From Diadophis punctatus similis (Eukaryota > Chordata > Lepidosauria > Squamata > Dipsadidae), in assembly GCA_023053685.1 (NCBI GenBank), contig JALIGW010000013.1:19926001-19990000 (forward strand): 64,000 nucleotides of DNA, written 5' to 3'. Shown piece after piece: positions 58,228 through 64,000 of the stretch. Position numbers and translations under genes: made by a program. How positions within the stretch are numbered: position 1 is the stretch's first letter; each line of letters opens with the position of its first letter. The notes beneath the pieces were generated by a model. The model ran no database searches. It saw nothing but the letters and a program-made list of their open reading frames with translations, and was not told where the DNA came from.

Positions 58228-60084
58228 CATCTCCTGCTGATGTAAGAAGCAGTCATACAAATAATCCAACCCTAAGGCATTTGTACCTTTAAAGTTTAAC
58301 ATCAGCATCTTAAACTTTCCACAGTCAGCAACCTGTAGCCAGTTCAGATCATTCATTACAGGCTTTTACTATTGCTATTTACCTTTCCCAGGTTCTTAGC
58401 CATGCTATGTTCTTCAAACCTGCTTTCAGAGGACAAGCAACATTGTAATAGCATCATCTTGCAAAGTTTTAAACAGTTTGGTGGCATTTCATCAATTTCT
58501 GCAGCTTTCCTAAAAACATACAATAGCCACTGATAGGTGTTTGCAAAATATCTGGCTGCAAGAGTTAATGAATAGCATGTATAAAATGTCAGCCTTTCTC
58601 AGTGCCCCACTAGTAAATTTTATCTAGTAAGTGACAGCCAAAAAGTAGTGAAAGCTATTATTATGGCCTAATTCAGCAACAGGATAAGATTTTTTTAAAA
58701 AAAAATCAGGCTATTTGGAAACGTGTTAACAGTTTTATTCACTTTTTAATGTGTTAATATTTCTTGCTTTTATATTATTATTTTACCTGTGCTATTTTAT
58801 ATTGTGACTGTATTTTAATGTGTATATTGTTGCTTTTTATGTTAATGAGTTGGTATAGAAATTATTATAATTATTGTTGTGACATATACAGAGATACTCA
58901 AGGAAGGAAGCACACACAATAGTCCATTTAATATATTTAATAGATAAAAATGAATAAATGTACCGGTATATGAAAGACAGCTGGTATTCTGTGAGCTTCA
59001 TAATGATTTGAAATATAATAATTGTTAAAATTATAAAGTAGTAGAGTGCTTAAGGCAGGAATTTGAGCATTCTATTTGTTAACAGTGACTTTGGAGACTC
59101 TTAAATGTTTTGCATGATGAGAACAGCCTTTCTGCTGATGACTCTTTAATTCATATAACTGTTAGAGAGTATGACCATTATAACCCAATAATTTGGAGAA
59201 CATCAAGAAAAATATAGGTATCATTGAGGATCTGATAAATTCATCACTACATGCCCATCTTACTGTTGTTTGCTGGTTGTAGTTCTTTAATAAAAGTTAA
59301 TGATAAATGCACAAATAATAGCTTACCACCGCTTTCAAATGTTGTGCTACTTTCTAGTTACATGTTAAAAGGTTTGTTTAAGAACTTATGTAACAATGGA
59401 ACGAAGAATACCAATTATTAGAAGAATAAGCTAAAATCGTGTGAATCCATACCACAACTGCACAACACAAACGGTAATTCATACTTTTAGAAATATTGTG
59501 TGAGTATCAAATGAGCTAAAGTATATGCCAGTTTATGGTACCTAGACAACTGATTTACACAGGGTTGGATAATAGCAGACTTCCCTAAACTTCTTGCTTT
59601 CCAGAGATATTTGAATGACAAATTTTGGGATTTTCAGCCTACAGGTCTGGCTGAGAATTCTGGAAATCATAATTCCAACGTTCCTTAAAGACACCAGCTT
59701 GGTACATGCAGACTAATATAGCACAAGCATGTAGGAAATAGACCTGGCAATTTCTGAATAAAATACTATCACAGTTAGTTAAGCTTGGTTTTTTTATAAT
59801 GATGTGTCCATGCCTAGCATGTGCCTGCATGCTATCACTAAGATATACTGAGTCCAGAAGAATGGTTGTGTGTAGTACACAATCTCCTACTTTGAACAGA
59901 AAAAGTCATTTTAAATCAAACTTGTGACACCAACAAAGCAACAAAAGCATTTTTCAGTTGGCTTCGATGTCCTTATCCAATTTAAGCTGGAAAATATTTT
60001 TCAGATGGAGTAGGCCAAAATATCTCAATATATATTGAAGTTCAAAGAAGACAAACTGGAAATCTTAGGGCTTTGTTATATGAT
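58228..60084. other. AT-rich non-coding stretch
   Basis: 58230-58380 may be old L2 sequence (CATCTTAAACTTTCCACAGTCAGC..AGCCAGTTCAGATC). The rest is unrecognised. Confidence 0.3.
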
Positions 60085-60755
60085 ATACAGTGTATATATA
60101 CTACATAACTGGACTACTGCAATGCGCTCTACATGGGGCTGCCCCTGAAGAGTATTCGGAGACTTCAACTGGTGCAAAATGCAGCTGCGCATGCTGTGGT
60201 GGGTGTTTCAAGGTACACCCACGTAACAACTATACTCCGCCAGCTGCATTGGCTGTCCATTGGTCTCCAGGTACAATTCAAGGTGCTGATCATCATCTTT
60301 AAAGCCCTACATGGCTTAGGACCAGGCTATCTCCGGGACCGCATTCTGCCGCATTCCTCCCTTCGACCGGTTAGGTCCCACAGAGTGGGTCTCCCCCAGG
60401 TCCCGTCAGCCAAACAGTGCCGACTGGCGGGGCCTAGGGGGAGGACCTTCTCTGTAGGGGCCCCTGCTCTCTGAAACCAACTTCCCCCAGAGATCCGAAT
60501 CATCCCCACCTTGCTGGCCTTCCGAAAAGCCATTAAGACATGGCTCTTCCTGCAGGCGGGGGTGAGTTGAGATGATTTATATCTGATGTCTCCCCCATGT
60601 ATGTATGGTGTGTGTGTGTATATATATATATTAACTGTTTTTAAGTGCTTTTAATAATTTGTTTGGAGTTTTTGTATAAAATGTTATACGCCACCCTGAG
60701 TCCTGAGGGAGTAGGGCGGCATAGAAAAGCTACCAAATAAATAAATAAATAAATA
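60085..60755 (+). mobile_element. 5'-truncated L2 LINE 3' end
   Basis: It begins near DYCNALYMG of the reverse transcriptase and ends with the CCACCCTGAGTCCTGAGGGAG..GGGCGGC hairpin and (AAAT)n tail. It closely matches the minus-strand L2 at 3531-4200 in inverted orientation. Confidence 0.9.
60133..60474 (+). pseudogene. L2 reverse transcriptase C-terminal fragment
   Basis: 113 codons from MGLPLKSIRRLQLVQNAAAHAVV through GPGYLRDRILPH to a premature TGA where the relative at 3734-5848 reads GPVLWNQLPPE. The same frame then continues NQLPPEIRIIPTLLAFRKAI. No catalytic region present. Confidence 0.85.
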
Positions 60756-62136
60756 ATCCTTCCTGGTGAACCAAATATGACCACCTTTTGAAACATTGCT
60801 TTCTGTGATCAGAAGAAACTGGTTCAGAGAAATTCCGCACAACTTGCCACCCAAATTATTTCAGAGAACTGAAACTTTGTTGCCACAGCAATATTTCACC
60901 ATCCAGGCACTTCTCTCTTGAAAGACGCCTGCTATTTTTTCTTACTTGAGCTTCACCCTCTATGTTATTTGATACAGATGGAAAGAAAGCTATTTTTTGC
61001 TTTCTCTCCTTGCATCTTTTCCTGCAAAATAAGGTTGCGACACAAAACTAATACAGAAAAAAATAGTTTTGTTTTCATTTTAATAATCTTTTTCTTCTAT
61101 AAAAAAAAACAGGAATGAAAACTGTCATCCTTCTGCTAAAGCCTCACCTTTAGCTGGCACAGTGGCATTTTCTTTGCTTCTCATGTATCATAATTGGCAT
61201 CTCAGAATCATTTTTACTGCAAATTAAAGCAAATGCAAGTACTAAGAAATACATTAAAACAAACTCTATTGACAAATCTCATACACTATTTTGCAATGCA
61301 ATTTTCTACTTTTGCGGGGATTTTCAGGAGAACATATCCATTGAATTTGTCTTTTAGCAGAGAATGATGAGGTGTAGTAAACACGAGACGTTGCTTTCTT
61401 GTGCTGACATATAAGCCCTTTTGAAAATTCTCTGCTCAATTTGAAGGCAAGGAAATTGGGTAAATAATTGCTCTGAATTTCACCATCAGATGAGGTAAAA
61501 ATCCCAAACAATTCCTCAAGTAAAGGTAATACTAATGGTATTTCTAATGATAAATTGGCAGCTACCGAAAAAGCCCTTGGGGTTTAATTGATGCTTAGGA
61601 TACCAACAAGGCTGCAGTTGGTTGGGAAGATTATTTTATAGAAGAAGGAGACATTCACTCAAACACAGCATTTCACCACCTTGTAACTAAATAAGGGCAC
61701 AACTACCATCATCCACCCATGAGAATTTTCTCCAAAGCACATTTTCTTTATCAATCTGAGTAAGAACAGGAAAATGTTTCTGCCTAGCCCTATTGCTATC
61801 CCTCCATATTGTGGAGGAATTGGCTTTTGCAAATAATGGCCACTAAAAAACTGTTCACATGGACGTAGAATGTAAACTTTCATGCCTTCTATTCAATGGT
61901 TAAATGATTTTTGAGTATTGTGTGAGACAATGAATCTGCACTAACTGGCAACTCTCTTTAGAGCAAACCTGATAATGAACTTGGCAGCTGTGGAAAGTTG
62001 AAGCATTCTGTGTGTGAGATAAATGTTCTTGACAGCATGAATTTGACCTGATCAATGTTTAGTGAAGAAGGTTTTACAACAATAACAGAGATAAGAAAAG
62101 AAGATATTTATTAACAAAAATACAATGTAGGAATAG
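60756..62136. other. AT-rich non-coding stretch
   Basis: Nothing recognised. Confidence 0.35.
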
Positions 62137-62207
62137 GCAAATATACATACATACATACATACATACATACATACATACATACATACATACATACATACAT
62201 ACATACC
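62137..62207. repeat. (ACAT)n microsatellite
   Basis: About 16 tandem ACAT units. Confidence 0.95.
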
Positions 62208-63106
62208 TATTTGCAAATAACTGAGGACATCCTACTAGAATGAGAGTCAGAGAGCATAAGTCTGTGCATGTGTGCCAAGGAAGAAGGAAGTTATCTCAGA
62301 CTAGCAATCTCTTTGACAAAGAGCAGGGAATGGTGACAAGCAAAATGAGGATACAGACTATGTAGCTGTCCATCTTCTCTCTTTACTGTTCCCTTCTGGT
62401 CAATTGACCATGAGGTGCTGAAAAGTCATTGCTGTTGGAATTAGGCTTCCAATATAATCTGCCTATGTTTAATGGAGTGACATGCTAACTAGCATATAGT
62501 TGCTAACTACCATGTAGATGACAGTAGATAATTGACTGTCTTGTGTTTTTAAGCCTGATAATCTTTTCACCCTCCTTAATTCTACATTCTATGGAACCGA
62601 GGGCTGTCAGAATTGGCTGAACACCAATCACAATGATCAAATCACATAACAGACCTGAAAAATGTCAGTATCCTGGCATGATTTCTCTATAATTATTAGA
62701 GAGACAATAGAAATGTATAAACATCTAAATAATTTAAATAGGGGAAAAGGTGAACAATTGTCACTTTATCTCTCTGCCACTGTGCCAGTTAAAGGTGAGG
62801 CTGCATGACAGCTCTTGTTCCTATTCTCCTACCAGTGAGAAAGGTTATTTTAAAAGTTAAGTATATTCTTTTCTTGCCAGGTAATAATTGTACAGATTGA
62901 ATTGTTAGATTTCAGCAAAAGAAAAGCCAGGCAAATTATATATCAAAAAAATTAGCTAACAAAAAATGCACAAAATGCAAACTTTCAGGGGGGGGATCTC
63001 AGTTTGTCTTATTTTTTCAGTCAAGAGTTGAAAATAATGTTCCAGATTAATAGGATGGTGTTTTGCTGTTGTATATATATTGTATATACAACATATATAT
63101 ATATGT
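62208..63106. other. AT-rich non-coding stretch
   Basis: A G-run at 62989-62995 and a (TA)n-rich patch at about 63070-63104. Nothing else. Confidence 0.35.
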
Positions 63107-64000
63107 TGCCACCCCCACCTTTGGCCTCTGTCTTCCAGCAATTTACCTGCTTGCAGGAAAGAGGGAAGAGCCTATAAAGCCAAGCAAGTCAGTAGCAGTT
63201 TCCCGACGAACAGCTGATTAGGTTTGCTACGTGGGAAAATGAAAGTGAAACTAACTACAAAGAGGCAAATAGCTGGGAGAGATTAGACACGCATGTTTTT
63301 ATTTTTGCTGAACTGGCTGCAAAGGGGTAAGTGAATAACTATAAATGTCTGTAGAATGTTCAAATTATTAGACTTATTTTTTAAAGACTGCTTTATTATT
63401 GTTCTAGAGCCAGGGGTCTCCAACCTTGGCACCTTTAACACTTGTGGACTTCAACTCCCAGAATTCAACAGCCAGCTTTGTTAGCTTTGCTGGCTGTGGA
63501 ATTCTGGGAGTTGAAATCCACAAGTCTTAAAGTTGCCAAGGTTGGAGATCCCTGTAAATCTAGACAACTTAACAAAATAAAGAAGCGTTTTAAAATAAAT
63601 GCTTGCTCTGAAGAGGCGCACTGCTATTGTATCTTCTTTTAAATAATAGAGAATAATGTATACTTCCAGAAATTTAAATTAATTTTAACAGCTCTGTACA
63701 AGTATAGTATGAAATGTAACAGTGTCCTGTTTAGTATTAGAGTTTAGTTACCTTGGAGTAGATCTATTTAAATAATTGGGAAGAGTTAGTGTGACTACAT
63801 TTAAGAAAACTTTCTGGCATAATGTACATTTCTCCAATTCTTTGCTATTTTTATGGGTCAGGCACACATGCACAGAAATACACAGCAAACAGTGTACATC
63901 ATCTGTGCTGTTTGCTGTTTGCTGTTTGGCAAATTGCTTGGAGGCAGAGGCCTTTTTCCCTTGTTTTCCTCCCCCAAAACTAAGGTGCGTCTTATACTTC
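63107..64000. mobile_element. non-autonomous DNA element, copy 2, right end cut by window
   Basis: Co-linear with 21581-22406 from GCCACCCCCACC through AATGTCT(A/G)TAGAATGTTC to AAAACTAAGGTG(T/C)GTCTTATAC. The left ~90 bp, including the left inverted repeat, is replaced by a TA-rich patch. It is interrupted by the palindromic insertion at 63411-63554. Confidence 0.8.
63411..63554. mobile_element. palindromic hAT-like MITE (144 bp)
   Basis: CAGGGGTCTCCAACCTTGGCA and its near-complement TGCCAAGGTTGGAGATCCCTG form the ends. The arms pair almost fully (ACTTCAACTCCCAGAATTC with GAATTCTGGGAGTTGAAAT). The word TCTAGA, present once at the matching place in copy 1 (about 21907), flanks it on both sides, so it is a target duplication with some decay. 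Confidence 0.85.

Noticed and set aside
61266..61511. 81-codon minus-strand frame
   Set aside because: No domain, no splice context, ordinary composition; consistent with chance.

Overview
This window looks like non-coding chromosomal DNA from a squamate reptile, most likely a snake. It is AT-rich and full of interspersed repeats: L2 and CR1 LINEs with microsatellite tails, tRNA-derived SINEs of the Sauria type, many hAT-like DNA elements, Tc1 and mariner remnants, and a Helitron fragment. The organism call rests on this repeat mix and is an inference. No complete host gene, tRNA, rRNA or CRISPR array was found. The only hints of host genes are two isolated candidate exons: 26801-26853 (minus, 53 bp, strong splice sites) and 52463-52729 (plus, ATG plus a signal-peptide-like start). 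They lie on opposite strands and neither is identified, so the window is probably intronic or intergenic.

Layout. 1-3002: three repeats (a hAT-like element cut by the window edge, a SINE, a second hAT-like element with an exact 8-bp target duplication) and a GC-rich island at 1771-2229. 3531-7655: a nearly complete minus-strand L2 LINE whose endonuclease and reverse transcriptase are in one frame, split by a single TGA. 8118-9145: a plus-strand LINE 3' half with a mutated catalytic box. 9300-22410: old LINE debris, a (TA)n tract, a possible solo LTR, two hAT elements and a TA-flanked DNA element. 22660-30560: more hAT-like elements, the 53-bp exon candidate, a foldback block at 28493-28860, a compound microsatellite and a CR1 tail. 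33010-36311: a minus-strand CR1 LINE split by a 2.1-kb hAT-like insertion. 39499-40912: a decayed Tc1 element with long inverted repeats. 41206-49746: L2 and mariner pieces, a perfect 37-bp-arm palindrome, a full SINE, CR1 pieces, and a 1.28-kb hAT element carrying a 14-bp minisatellite. 50410-64000: nested hAT elements, a Helitron remnant, an L2 3' end, and a second copy of the TA-flanked element interrupted by a palindromic insertion.

The main theme is one hAT-like group. Its ends read CAGGGGTGGGTT and AACCCACC(C/A)CTG, it makes 8-bp target duplications, and its interiors differ from copy to copy. Several interiors carry palindromes centred on GCGCATGCGC (the NRF1 motif), one has a CTCF-type core, and others carry arrays of GTCACATGAC (the MITF/TFE M-box). 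There is no operon-like cooperation between genes here. The biology on view is transposon nesting, decay, and possible spread of regulatory motifs.
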